A stretch of DNA of 35,068 bases. It comes from a virus. The notes under the pieces were generated by a model, which saw only the letters and a program-made list of their open reading frames with translations, was not told the DNA's origin and ran no database searches. The stretch spans positions 1 to 35,068 of the IMG/VR virus record IMGVR_UViG_3300034021_001142. One strand, 5' to 3'. Shown piece by piece: positions 23,955 through 30,568 of this stretch. How positions within the stretch are numbered: the first letter of the stretch is position 1; each line of letters opens with the position of its first letter. The translations under genes were made by a program, and so were the position numbers.

Positions 23955-23960
23955 TGTCAA
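23955..23960 (-). promoter_or_regulatory. Orphan TTGACA box upstream of the tRNA
   Basis: ATGCTTGACAATCGG (upstream end at 23964) matches the -35 area at 32678 in 14 of 15 bases. The expected -10 position holds GATTTA, directly against the tRNA 5' end, so it may be a promoter cut off by the tRNA. Confidence 0.35.
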
Positions 23961-24027
23961 GCATTTTGTTACGATCTAATCGACCCTTTCATTCGCAGCT
24001 TTTGCGAGTGAAATCATTAAATTTAAA

Positions 24028-24186
24028 CTATAAACCAAAAAATCCTTTTAAAAATTCACCCCCTGCTTTAAGGGATTTTCTGCAAGAGCCTATCATTAAA
24101 TCACCGCAATAAGTATCTTGCTTTAGGGTATCAGCAACGCCAATAAGCTGCTTATTACACTTTTTGCAACGTTTCCAAGTAATCAC
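24028..24186 (-). CDS. 52-residue zinc-finger-like protein
   Basis: GTG start overlapping the preceding TGA, with GGAGGGGAT upstream. MITWKRCKKCNKQLIGVADT and Cys27/Cys35 give a four-Cys pattern like small Com-type zinc proteins; the C-terminus is Gly/Phe-rich (GGEFLKGFFGL). Function unknown. Between 23931 and 24027 no gene is seen. Confidence 0.5.
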   Translation of the reverse strand: MITWKRCKKCNKQLIGVADTLKQDTYCGDLMIGSCRKSLKAGGEFLKGFFGL

Positions 24187-24491
24187 ATCCCCTCCGGCGG
24201 TTTTGGAAGTGGATGCCAGTGGGTTACATCTCGCGCTTTTTCAGAAGTGTTAAAATAAAACCATTCCTTAAAATTGTAATCGTAAATGGCAACTGATGAC
24301 CTATCCTGATTTTCCGCTGCAATACTGACGGCATTTGATTGAGGGTATTCTTTAAAGCCAATTTCAGGCAATCGATCGGACACACTAACCCAGCTGTCAT
24401 TTTCAAGCCCATCTCTAAGCTCATCCCTCTGCTCCTTGATGCACTCTGGTCTATCGCAGTAATAGCTGCATGAGTGGATTTGTTCTGTCAT
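24183..24491 (-). CDS. DUF551 protein
   Basis: 102 residues: an N-terminal Cys/His-rich lead (HSCSYYCDRPEC) followed by the DUF551 pattern SWVSVSDRLPE at 33-43 and the closing VTHWHPLPKPPE. DUF551 proteins are common in phages and prophages and have no known function. ATGA overlap with the upstream ATPase gene. Confidence 0.85.
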   Translation of the reverse strand: MTEQIHSCSYYCDRPECIKEQRDELRDGLENDSWVSVSDRLPEIGFKEYPQSNAVSIAAENQDRSSVAIYDYNFKEWFYFNTSEKARDVTHWHPLPKPPEGM

Positions 24492-25015
24492 ATTAACCCC
24501 GTAACATAGTTTTTGTAATTTTCATCAAGGTGGATTACGTTGCAATCCTTTTGCTTAAATGCAAACAAAGAATGACTAACCAATATTATCTGAACCTTTT
24601 TAGAAAGCGTTTTCATATTTTCAAAAAATATCATTTGATTATATAAATCATAATGAGTATCTGCTTCATCGATTAATAACGCCCTGTAAGATTCTTTATC
24701 CTTCTCTATTCTTGAAATAATACTGCCTTCTTTAAAGTTTGTAACTTCTCCCCCAGACATTTTATTATTTTTAGCCCATAAAAGATAAGAATTTTCACCG
24801 TATTTTAGTAAGCCATTTGGAGTTTTTTGTAAATCATAACAAAGTTCGCCATTCCAATATTTGCAATCAGGGTGCTTTTTTAAAATTATCTTCAACAATG
24901 TAGTTTTTCCTATTGCGTTTCCGCCTGTGATAATATTCAACCCACACTTGAAATAATATGATTTTTTCTTAAACAAAGAATGATATTCTTTCGGAATAGA
25001 TATTTTGCCAATCAT
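24488..25015 (-). CDS. Compact ABC-type ATPase
   Basis: Only 175 residues, but with a full set of ABC ATPase motifs: Walker A GGNAIGKTT (31-39), signature MSGGE (86-90), Walker B ALLIDEAD (112-119) and a His switch VSHS (145-148). No coiled-coil arms or extra domain, so it is a minimal head. Relatives act with partners in DNA repair or in anti-phage and retron-linked defence. Here it lies behind a 75-residue protein and an AbiEi-like gene, all coupled by ATGA. Function is open. Confidence 0.8.
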   Translation of the reverse strand: MIGKISIPKEYHSLFKKKSYYFKCGLNIITGGNAIGKTTLLKIILKKHPDCKYWNGELCYDLQKTPNGLLKYGENSYLLWAKNNKMSGGEVTNFKEGSIISRIEKDKESYRALLIDEADTHYDLYNQMIFFENMKTLSKKVQIILVSHSLFAFKQKDCNVIHLDENYKNYVTGLI

Positions 25016-25239
25016 TCAGGTCTTCTCGTTAGTGATTTTTTCCAGTCTTTAGCTTTGTATATCTTCGCAAGGTTAGATATACAAATCCCTGTTGAATAGG
25101 GGGCTTCCCAATACCCATCTTTCACAATAGGTGTATTATAAAAAGCATACCATAACCCGTTGATATTCATAGCTAGATATTTAATCCTCCCTCTTAGAAC
25201 GTCCCAAAGCTCTTTGTCTGTCGCGCTAAAGGTTTTCAT
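25012..25239 (-). CDS. 75-residue protein, unknown (MKTFSATDK start)
   Basis: Starts MKTFSATDKELWDVLRGRIK with aromatic-rich middle (NGLWYAFYNTPIVKDGYWEA). The first 30 bases around its start are repeated 606 bases upstream at the start of a 20-residue ORF. Coupled by ATGA to the AbiEi-like gene before it and to the ATPase after it, so the three are likely co-expressed. No family recognised. Confidence 0.6.
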   Translation of the reverse strand: MKTFSATDKELWDVLRGRIKYLAMNINGLWYAFYNTPIVKDGYWEAPYSTGICISNLAKIYKAKDWKKSLTRRPE

Positions 25240-25243
25240 TTGT
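25214..25243. repeat. Direct repeat, copy 1
   Basis: 30 bases spanning the start of the 75-residue gene, 28 identical to 25820-25849. The two copies bracket the AbiEi-like gene. Confidence 0.9.
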
Positions 25244-25790
25244 GGTTTACCTCAAAATGATAATCAATAAATTTTCCGTTTGGAGATTTTATTTCATCTG
25301 AACAATAAAGAAGTTTTTTTCCTGCGTGCACACCAAAAGGATATATTTCCCCTCTGAATCTGCTTTTTAAGCGAACACACATATTAACAGGTATTTGCTC
25401 TGTTTTGCCTTCGTTATATTCTTTGACAGAATTGCATACATCAAATTTAACTCCAAGACATTTAAGCGCGAAAAATGTATTGTCCATCGGGTCGCCTATT
25501 GGGAATATAAAATCTTTTCCATTTATAGTGCATATTTTTGCGCGGCAATAAATACCGTGACCCATTTTAACTATTAAACCATCATTTTGTAATTTTTTTA
25601 AAGCCCTGTTTAGCCTAAGAGATCCCGCATTTGTTCTAGGGTTAAAAGTTCTAAATTCGTATTCCTCAATTTTTTCATTAATAAACATAAATGGAATTTT
25701 ATACATGAATAATTGCTTTCTTAAAAATACATTTTTAGGAAATAATGAAATAAGGTATTTAAGTTTTTCTACGAAAAATTTATTATTCAT
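25236..25790 (-). CDS. AbiEi/DUF6088-like winged-helix protein
   Basis: 184 residues from the ATG at 25790, which has GAGG upstream. Residues ~45-85 read as a winged helix (GSLRLNRALKKLQNDGLIVK, then MGHGIYCRAK), the pattern of AbiEi-type antitoxins and DUF6088. The following ALKCLGVKFD, EYNEGKTEQIPV and RFRGEIYPFG match the second half of that family. AbiEi proteins are transcription-factor-like antitoxins of abortive infection systems; no AbiEii nucleotidyltransferase is adjacent, but a mini ABC ATPase is two genes downstream. The gene is bracketed by direct repeats. Confidence 0.62.
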   Translation of the reverse strand: MNNKFFVEKLKYLISLFPKNVFLRKQLFMYKIPFMFINEKIEEYEFRTFNPRTNAGSLRLNRALKKLQNDGLIVKMGHGIYCRAKICTINGKDFIFPIGDPMDNTFFALKCLGVKFDVCNSVKEYNEGKTEQIPVNMCVRLKSRFRGEIYPFGVHAGKKLLYCSDEIKSPNGKFIDYHFEVNHK

Positions 25791-25845
25791 AGACAACCTC
25801 TTTAAATCCAATTTGCGGCTTATCTGTCGCGTTAAAGGTTTTCAT
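25783..25845 (-). pseudogene. 20-residue remnant start (MKTFNATDK)
   Basis: MKTFNATDKPQIGFKEVVYE then stop. The first nine residues match those of the gene at 25239 (one change). It is coupled by ATGA to the upstream gene, as the real gene may once have been. It is probably the stump left when the AbiEi-like gene was inserted, though it may still serve as a coupling peptide. Confidence 0.55.
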
Positions 25846-25849
25846 TTGT
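25820..25849. repeat. Direct repeat, copy 2
   Basis: 30 bases, 28 identical to 25214-25243, covering the start codon and first eight codons of the 20-residue ORF. Confidence 0.9.
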
Positions 25850-26162
25850 TCTCCAAGGCCTTAATGATGTTTGGCGTTGCTTCTATAAACCGCCTCTTCT
25901 TCCTTTTTACTTCAAATACTCTACTATCTTGCTCTGATAAATATTTCGAAAGAATTTTTACAGCCTGTCTAACGTAAGCAGGTGTTTTCTTTAGTCTTTC
26001 GTGATGCTCTATAGAGCGTTGTACACCGTAATCTGAAATGTCGCCAACTTTAGGAAATATGTCATCATTCATCATTTCAACGTATTCTTGAGGCTCTTGT
26101 CCTATTTCGCATCTAACCCACGCAACAAGCCTTCTAAGATGATTAAGTTCGTTTGGTTTCAT
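25842..26162 (-). CDS. 106-residue helical protein, unknown
   Basis: Starts MKPNELNHLRRLVAWVRCEI and ends with a basic stretch (KRKKRRFIEATPNIIKAL). The middle, YLSEQDSRVFEVKRKKRRF, is helical. Overlaps the preceding stop by four bases. Possibly nucleic-acid-binding from charge; no family recognised. Confidence 0.58.
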   Translation of the reverse strand: MKPNELNHLRRLVAWVRCEIGQEPQEYVEMMNDDIFPKVGDISDYGVQRSIEHHERLKKTPAYVRQAVKILSKYLSEQDSRVFEVKRKKRRFIEATPNIIKALENK

Positions 26163-26416
26163 ACCTTCTCCCGCAAAAGACTAAGCACAAATTGCTCGTA
26201 GTGGGATTGTAATTTAGAAACGCACTCTTCAAAAGTAGGAAGCTCATCATCAAAAGTCGATGCATCGTGATCGAATAGATTCTGGCAATAGAATCCTTCA
26301 GACAATCCTGATTTTCTAATAAAATATTGAAGGTTTCCGGTTTTTGCAACATATTCACCGTATTCATTCAATTTAAACTCCAGCTTCGGAATCTCGTATT
26401 TTGATAGGTCAGTCAT
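26159..26416 (-). CDS. 85-residue acidic protein, unknown
   Basis: Starts MTDLSKYEIPKLEFKLNEYG. Mixed alpha/beta and acidic, with TFEECVSKLQSHYEQFVLSL as a C-terminal helix. Coupled by ATGA to both neighbours. No family recognised. Confidence 0.58.
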   Translation of the reverse strand: MTDLSKYEIPKLEFKLNEYGEYVAKTGNLQYFIRKSGLSEGFYCQNLFDHDASTFDDELPTFEECVSKLQSHYEQFVLSLLREKV

Positions 26417-26667
26417 AACGATACACTCTCTTGAATAATGGCCTGCAAACGCGCAATTTCTATATCTTTATCCATTAATTTATCATGTAAACATGAAATT
26501 ATCGTTGAATTATTACGCGAACTCAATTCTTCTTCAAGTTTTTTTATTTTTAAATCTTTTTCGTCACCAGAAATAAAAAAATTAAGACGATAATGAATAA
26601 AAAGATAAACGCAAAACGACGCAGACGGAAGAAATCCTACAAAAAATGAAATTAAATTATCACTCAT
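26413..26667 (-). CDS. Membrane-anchored coiled-coil protein
   Basis: 84 residues: one hydrophobic span (about 5-26, LISFFVGFLPSASFCVYLFI) followed by charged coiled coil (KDLKIKKLEEELSSRNN). Topology suggests an inner-membrane anchor with a cytoplasmic or periplasmic helix. It overlaps the upstream gene by 8 bases. Unknown role. Confidence 0.55.
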   Translation of the reverse strand: MSDNLISFFVGFLPSASFCVYLFIHYRLNFFISGDEKDLKIKKLEEELSSRNNSTIISCLHDKLMDKDIEIARLQAIIQESVSL

Positions 26668-27013
26668 CTTTCCATCCCAACAGTTTAGCTATAGCCATTT
26701 TAGTCTCGCCTGATTGCTCAGAGAAGTTTTTGGTTAAGTCCCATTCTATAAAACAACCGCGCTCTATTCTTTTCCCTGAAAAATCAGAAATCATTACATG
26801 CTCAATGAAAATTTTACCGCCTCTTGCGTTTATTTCCATGTCAAAATAAGCAGATAAACCCATCAAAATATGCGCTAGGGTTATTTCCGATCGTGCATCT
26901 ATGGGCTCATTTCCAACTCTATCGCAATAGGTGCAACACCAATCTTCGCCTTCGTTTCGCGTTTCCATCGGACACCCGCACTTTTCCCAAACGAATTGTT
27001 CTAAATCAATCAT
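26660..27013 (-). CDS. 117-residue protein with N-terminal zinc ribbon
   Basis: CGCPMETRN ... CCTYCDR near the N-terminus gives a two-knuckle zinc ribbon. The rest (LAHILMGLSAYFDMEINARG, then LTKNFSEQSGETKMAIAKLL) is a mixed fold I do not recognise. First gene downstream of the outer-membrane protein. Confidence 0.58.
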   Translation of the reverse strand: MIDLEQFVWEKCGCPMETRNEGEDWCCTYCDRVGNEPIDARSEITLAHILMGLSAYFDMEINARGGKIFIEHVMISDFSGKRIERGCFIEWDLTKNFSEQSGETKMAIAKLLGWKDE

Positions 27014-27024
27014 CTTTAGCCTCT

Positions 27025-27720
27025 TTAGAAATTGTACTGTAGACCGATTGTTGTTGATAGTATAGGCATTATTTCTACATTTGATGAAAAGCTAGAGAAT
27101 CCAAACTCATCTGGAGTATTGCCAATTATATAACTTACATCAGCTATAACAGATATATTTCTGTTTAACAAAAATCCTGCGCTTAACCCAAAATCAGGGC
27201 GCATATTTTGAGTGGAAGAAACAGAAGAAAAGTATTTCCCGTCATCTTTAGAGCCATTATTTAAAATATACCCAGTTTCTATACGCTGATATATCTTTGC
27301 AAAACCATAGTTAAATTGAAAAAAATAACGGTTTTGGATATAATATCTATTAAAAAACAAAAACTCAATATCGCTAGAAGAATAGCTTACATTGGATGCG
27401 CCTCCATTAAAAACATAATTTGTCTTAATTGAAGGATTGTATTTTATTTCCGCACCCATTTTAAGATAGGATGGAATTTGATCGGAACCCCACATAATAC
27501 CAATAGACATTTTGTTTGAATACCCTTCGTGAAATGAAGTATTAGGGTTTTGACAGTTTATATATAAACATGACCCGCTAAAAGATTCTGAATTAACGGA
27601 ATTTTGAAGGGTATTTACATAACCAAAATCCCATCCAGCAAAATAATTAACTTGTTGATTTTCAGCAAAACAAGAACTTGCCGTTAAAATTGCAATAGCT
27701 GCAATAATTGTTTTTTTCAT
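27025..27720 (-). CDS. Outer-membrane beta-barrel protein
   Basis: 231 residues from the ATG at 27720, behind CTGGAGAGAAA. The signal peptide MKKTIIAAIAILTASSCFA is followed by alternating strands with aromatic girdles (NRYYIQNRYFFQFNYGFAK) and a C-terminal GLQYNF, the terminal Phe expected for BAM insertion. Eight to ten strands are likely, as in OmpA/Opa-type porins. A cellular surface protein in a phage early block suggests conversion or receptor masking. Its ribosome site is complementary to the candidate small RNA. Confidence 0.8.
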   Translation of the reverse strand: MKKTIIAAIAILTASSCFAENQQVNYFAGWDFGYVNTLQNSVNSESFSGSCLYINCQNPNTSFHEGYSNKMSIGIMWGSDQIPSYLKMGAEIKYNPSIKTNYVFNGGASNVSYSSSDIEFLFFNRYYIQNRYFFQFNYGFAKIYQRIETGYILNNGSKDDGKYFSSVSSTQNMRPDFGLSAGFLLNRNISVIADVSYIIGNTPDEFGFSSFSSNVEIMPILSTTIGLQYNF

Positions 27721-27748
27721 TTTCTCTCCAGTTTTAGTTAATCGCACG

Positions 27749-28144
27749 TTAAAAATTGTTTTCTTCGATGTATTTCAAGAAATCATCGGAGTTAAACTTT
27801 CCTTCATAAATATCATCGATCAAACGCGTCATTCTAACGCCTTTTTCTTGACAATATTTCTTGAAAACATCGCCAAGCTCTGACTTGACGTAAATAGTAA
27901 GCTGCGTTTTATCGCCCTTCCATTTCTTGAGAAGTCGTTTAGCGGTTTCTTTTCTACTTGCATTTGTCGAATGCTTTTTATAAACCCTAACCTCTTTGCC
28001 TTCTGCAAGAAGTTTTTCAACTCTTTTAAGTCTAACCTTTTCATTAATCTTGTCTTTATTCTTATGATAATATTCATAGTTTCTCGCCTTTTTTTCTTCG
28101 GGAGATTCCTTGGATTTTAAAGGCTTCTTTTCGGTTTTTTTCAT
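27749..28144 (-). CDS. Basic protein with ribbon-helix-helix-like C-terminus
   Basis: 131 residues. The N-terminal ~75 are very Lys-rich (ARNYEYYHKNKDKINEKVRL). Residues ~80-115 (QLTIYVKSELGDVFKKYCQE, then KGVRMTRLIDDIYEG) resemble a ribbon-helix-helix DNA-binding unit, with a beta strand then two helices. A regulator or DNA-binding accessory of the recombination genes upstream is plausible. Coupled by TAATG. Confidence 0.6.
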   Translation of the reverse strand: MKKTEKKPLKSKESPEEKKARNYEYYHKNKDKINEKVRLKRVEKLLAEGKEVRVYKKHSTNASRKETAKRLLKKWKGDKTQLTIYVKSELGDVFKKYCQEKGVRMTRLIDDIYEGKFNSDDFLKYIEENNF

Positions 28145-28638
28145 TATTTTATCTCTATTCTGGTATTTTGCTGTAATCTCGCGCCTTGTATTTCTTCACC
28201 AGACTTTAAGTGCTCAAACAATGATTTCTTATCAATATGTCTAATTATTTTTTCGCTAATAAAATTCAGTGGTATAAGGCTTTCATTTTCTATAAAAACG
28301 CTCGGCGGGTTTTTTCTGATAGCTATATCGAACTCAATCCCTTCTACTTTTTCAATCCCTAGGCTATCAAGAGAGTATTTTAAATAATCTTTAAGCTTGG
28401 AGGCTTTTTTGGAAAACCTAACAATCCGATCCTGCATTTCGTCTTGGTATTTTTCCATAGACTGAATTTCAGCCTCAAGATTCTTAATATAAGCCGCAAC
28501 AGCTAGCTGCTTGTCTTTGGCTTCGGACTTTATCCGACCAAACAAATCAAGTCTTTCTTCTTCTGTTAGTTCTACATCACCATTTAAAACGGAATCTAAA
28601 CGCATGACAATTTCAGTAGTAATATTATATAAGTTCAT
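28144..28638 (-). CDS. Gp157 family protein
   Basis: 164 residues with the Siphovirus Gp157 layout: acidic helical start (ELTEEERLDLFGRIKSEAKD), a long coiled coil (IQSMEKYQDEMQDRIVRFSK), then IRKNPPSVFIENESLIPLNF and a closing LKSGEEIQGARLQ. Gp157 proteins are found beside phage single-strand annealing systems and are thought to assist recombination. Fits the Sak4-like ATPase two genes upstream. ATGA overlap with the preceding small ORF. Confidence 0.85.
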   Translation of the reverse strand: MNLYNITTEIVMRLDSVLNGDVELTEEERLDLFGRIKSEAKDKQLAVAAYIKNLEAEIQSMEKYQDEMQDRIVRFSKKASKLKDYLKYSLDSLGIEKVEGIEFDIAIRKNPPSVFIENESLIPLNFISEKIIRHIDKKSLFEHLKSGEEIQGARLQQNTRIEIK

Positions 28639-28775
28639 AACGCCACCTTTTTAGAAAAATAACTTGCCGTCAAAACTGAACTGTCCTCAAAAATACAATC
28701 GTCACCGTCAAAACCTATGCATTTTGGACAAGAATCAACGTCTTTATGCGTACAATTTCTATGAGAATTTTTCAT
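28635..28775 (-). CDS. 46-residue Cys-rich protein between Sak4 and Gp157
   Basis: Starts MKNSHRNCTHKDVDSCPKCI and has four Cys (8, 16, 19, 27) and two His that could bind zinc. Overlaps the ATPase stop and the Gp157 start, both by ATGA, so it is part of the recombination operon. Function unknown. Confidence 0.55.
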   Translation of the reverse strand: MKNSHRNCTHKDVDSCPKCIGFDGDDCIFEDSSVLTASYFSKKVAL

Positions 28776-29620
28776 GAAAACACCTCATTGACTTCTTTTA
28801 TAGCCGCTATTATTTCTTGCTTTTTTGTTGAAAAAGCCGCCATTACGTCTTTATCATCTTTTACTTTAAACTTATTTTTTTCGTAAAGATTTAAAAGCTC
28901 TTGCTCTGTCATGGATTTGTCTATTAAGACATAAATACTAGGTTCTTTCGGTTGTTCTTCGCCTTCGTTTAGCCATTCAAGTATTTCGTTTGCGTGTTTT
29001 TCGGATAGTTTTTCAAATCGGTCTATAAATAATCCCATGCGGTCTTTTGAGCAACTAAAGCTTCCGCCATCATCAAGCCTAAAAACCGTCGTAAACTCAA
29101 AATCAAGACCTTCTCGCTGCTCTGTTTTTAATCCGGTTTTTTTGGGGACTGCTTTTCCGTCTTTTTGCTCAAGTACATAATCAGTTTTTGCTCTGGCCGT
29201 AGCAATTATATGCATATTGGATTGTAAAATAGCTTCAATAAACTTATTGTGTCTAGGCGTAAGCTTAGCCCAGTTTGTATACGAGTTCCCAGTCATTTTA
29301 GAGTGAATATCTAAAACACCGCCATCACCACTCCATTCGTGCGTGACACTGTCAATTATCAAAACGTCATAACCGCTTTTTTCAGCAAACTTAATTGCCT
29401 CAATGTATTTTTCTGGAGTATACGGAGGAAGGAGCTCGCATTCATCAAACGCGAATTTTTTGCCATAGAGTGAGGCGCTGCCTTTTTCAGTATCGATAAC
29501 CGCAATCTTTTTCCCAAGCGTGTTTGCGAGCATCAAAGAAGAGTAAGTCTTTCCGCTGCCGCTAACGCCTTCAAGAAGAAGCCTTAATTTGCTTTTACTT
29601 TTTATTGCTTTTTTAAACAT
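28772..29620 (-). CDS. Sak4-like RecA-fold ATPase (AAA_24)
   Basis: 282 residues. Walker A GVSGSGKT at 18-25, Walker B VLIIDS at 86-91 and the family stretch WSGDGGVLDI ... NWAKLTPRHNKFIEAI identify the phage AAA_24 / Sak4 type, a RecA core without the DNA-repair extensions. Sak4 proteins anneal or pair single strands with SSB. The C-terminal ~80 residues are an added acidic helical part. First gene of the unit started by the promoter at 29651. Confidence 0.85.
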   Translation of the reverse strand: MFKKAIKSKSKLRLLLEGVSGSGKTYSSLMLANTLGKKIAVIDTEKGSASLYGKKFAFDECELLPPYTPEKYIEAIKFAEKSGYDVLIIDSVTHEWSGDGGVLDIHSKMTGNSYTNWAKLTPRHNKFIEAILQSNMHIIATARAKTDYVLEQKDGKAVPKKTGLKTEQREGLDFEFTTVFRLDDGGSFSCSKDRMGLFIDRFEKLSEKHANEILEWLNEGEEQPKEPSIYVLIDKSMTEQELLNLYEKNKFKVKDDKDVMAAFSTKKQEIIAAIKEVNEVFS

Positions 29621-29646
29621 AATTTACCACCTTTTTAACTTAACGA

Positions 29647-29659
29647 ATGTATTATACAT
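29647..29659. promoter_or_regulatory. Inverted repeat over the -10 box (operator candidate)
   Basis: ATGTAT-T-ATACAT, a perfect 6-bp inverted repeat around the TATAAT of the recombination promoter. The adjacent ribbon-helix-helix gene is a possible regulator. Confidence 0.45.
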
Positions 29660-29679
29660 CAATATATCTAATATGTCAA
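29651..29679 (-). promoter_or_regulatory. Recombination promoter, perfect sigma70 consensus
   Basis: TTGACA (29674-29679), 17-base spacer, TATAAT (29651-29656). The stop TGA of the upstream gene lies inside the -35 box. Sequence closely matches the early promoter at 1385. Confidence 0.9.
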
Positions 29680-29903
29680 GTACTTTTCTTAAGAAAGTTA
29701 TGAAATTTTTTCAAAATAATTTTTGTTTCATATTCCTTTCCGTCTTTTGCCTTGTAATTACCCAATAGAACAGCCTCTAAAAACTTTGTTTTAGGCAATC
29801 TTTCTTCATAGCAAAACAAATCAAATTTTTCTAGAATATCTTTATCTACAAGGCAAGTTATTCTGCCGTCTTGCTTTCTCTCTGGTTTGTATAAGTTAGT
29901 CAT
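29676..29903 (-). CDS. Ribbon-helix-helix-like protein
   Basis: 75 residues. A strand (GRITCLVDKDILEKFDLFCY) followed by ERLPKTKFLEAVLLGNY resembles a ribbon-helix-helix or Arc-like fold, which binds DNA as a dimer. Located immediately upstream of the recombination promoter, whose -35 overlaps its stop, it is a candidate regulator of that promoter. The protein at 27749 has a similar C-terminal element. Overlaps the preceding gene by 8 bases. Confidence 0.6.
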   Translation of the reverse strand: MTNLYKPERKQDGRITCLVDKDILEKFDLFCYEERLPKTKFLEAVLLGNYKAKDGKEYETKIILKKFHNFLKKST

Positions 29904-30084
29904 TCTCAGCCTCCACTTCTTCTAATAAACGTGTCAGCGCAATAGCTACTCCAAGCGCTTTTGCTTGCGCTAAAATCTTTTCTTGGAAATCGTTTTCTAG
30001 CTCCGCCAATGTTCTATATCGCGCTACTTCAAACTCTAAAAGAGACTTCATTTTCTCAACTGATATGTTTTTAAGATTTTTCAT
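29896..30084 (-). CDS. 62-residue coiled-coil protein, unknown
   Basis: Starts MKNLKNISVEKMKSLLEFEV and reads as one or two long helices (AKALGVAIALTRLLEEVEAE). ATG follows GGGGTGAAAA inside the upstream ORF, which it overlaps by 14 bases. No family recognised. Confidence 0.55.
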   Translation of the reverse strand: MKNLKNISVEKMKSLLEFEVARYRTLAELENDFQEKILAQAKALGVAIALTRLLEEVEAEND

Positions 30085-30217
30085 TTTTCACCCCATCGCA
30101 ATAATCGTTTTTATTCACATCCCAGCCGCACCAAGTGCATATTCCGCTTAAAACATTAAGCGCATAGTTTTCACGTTTGCATTCGGGACAACGTTCACAC
30201 AGTTTCTTATTGCTCAT
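30071..30217 (-). CDS. 48-residue zinc ribbon protein
   Basis: MSNKKLCERCPECKRENYAL and GICTWCGWD form two knuckles (CxxCxxC and CxxC), a typical small zinc ribbon. Overlaps the ends of both neighbours. Function unknown; one of many such mini-proteins in this block. Confidence 0.6.
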   Translation of the reverse strand: MSNKKLCERCPECKRENYALNVLSGICTWCGWDVNKNDYCDGVKNEKS

Positions 30218-30377
30218 TTAAAAATTCCTTGATATCGGCGAGGACGGTTAAATATTTCTTCGCGATTTCAACGTCCATATTTCTATGAATATCTTCAATG
30301 GCTTTTACTTCAACGGGCTTTAGCGTACCAAGAGCTTCTTCTATTGCCTTGAAAGCGTTATTTAATTCATTGCTCAT
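30207..30377 (-). CDS. 56-residue helical protein, unknown
   Basis: Starts MSNELNNAFKAIEEALGTLK. The ATG at 30377 has GAGGAAAAA upstream, better supported than the extension to 30392. Two helices (EVKAIEDIHRNMDVEIAKKY). Overlaps both neighbours. No family recognised. Confidence 0.55.
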   Translation of the reverse strand: MSNELNNAFKAIEEALGTLKPVEVKAIEDIHRNMDVEIAKKYLTVLADIKEFLNEQ

Positions 30378-30567
30378 CTTGTTTTTCCTCAAAAATAAAG
30401 TCTTCTTCAGTTATGGTGTATTCTGTTTCCCTTTCTGCCTCATAGCCATGTGATGTTTCAAATTCACCACTAATAGCTATTTTTTCACATTTTAAATCCC
30501 GTAGTTTTAAGATATCTTCTATCACTGAATTTAAAAATTCTTCACTCAACCCAATAGCTTTTTTCAC
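30367..30567 (-). CDS. KKAIGLSE-family small protein, copy 1
   Basis: 66 residues from the GTG at 30567 (GAGGTGTGAT upstream). It starts MKKAIGLSEEFLNSVIEDIL and ends near EEDFIFEEKQDEQ. Both ends match the protein at 33274 (27 and 19 identical bases), while the middles are unrelated. Function unknown. Confidence 0.6.
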   Translation of the reverse strand: MKKAIGLSEEFLNSVIEDILKLRDLKCEKIAISGEFETSHGYEAERETEYTITEEDFIFEEKQDEQ

Positions 30568-30568
30568 A

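Noticed and set aside
26143-26367. 74-residue alternative minus-strand frame
   Set aside because: Overlaps almost entirely with the 85-residue gene that has ATGA coupling on both sides.
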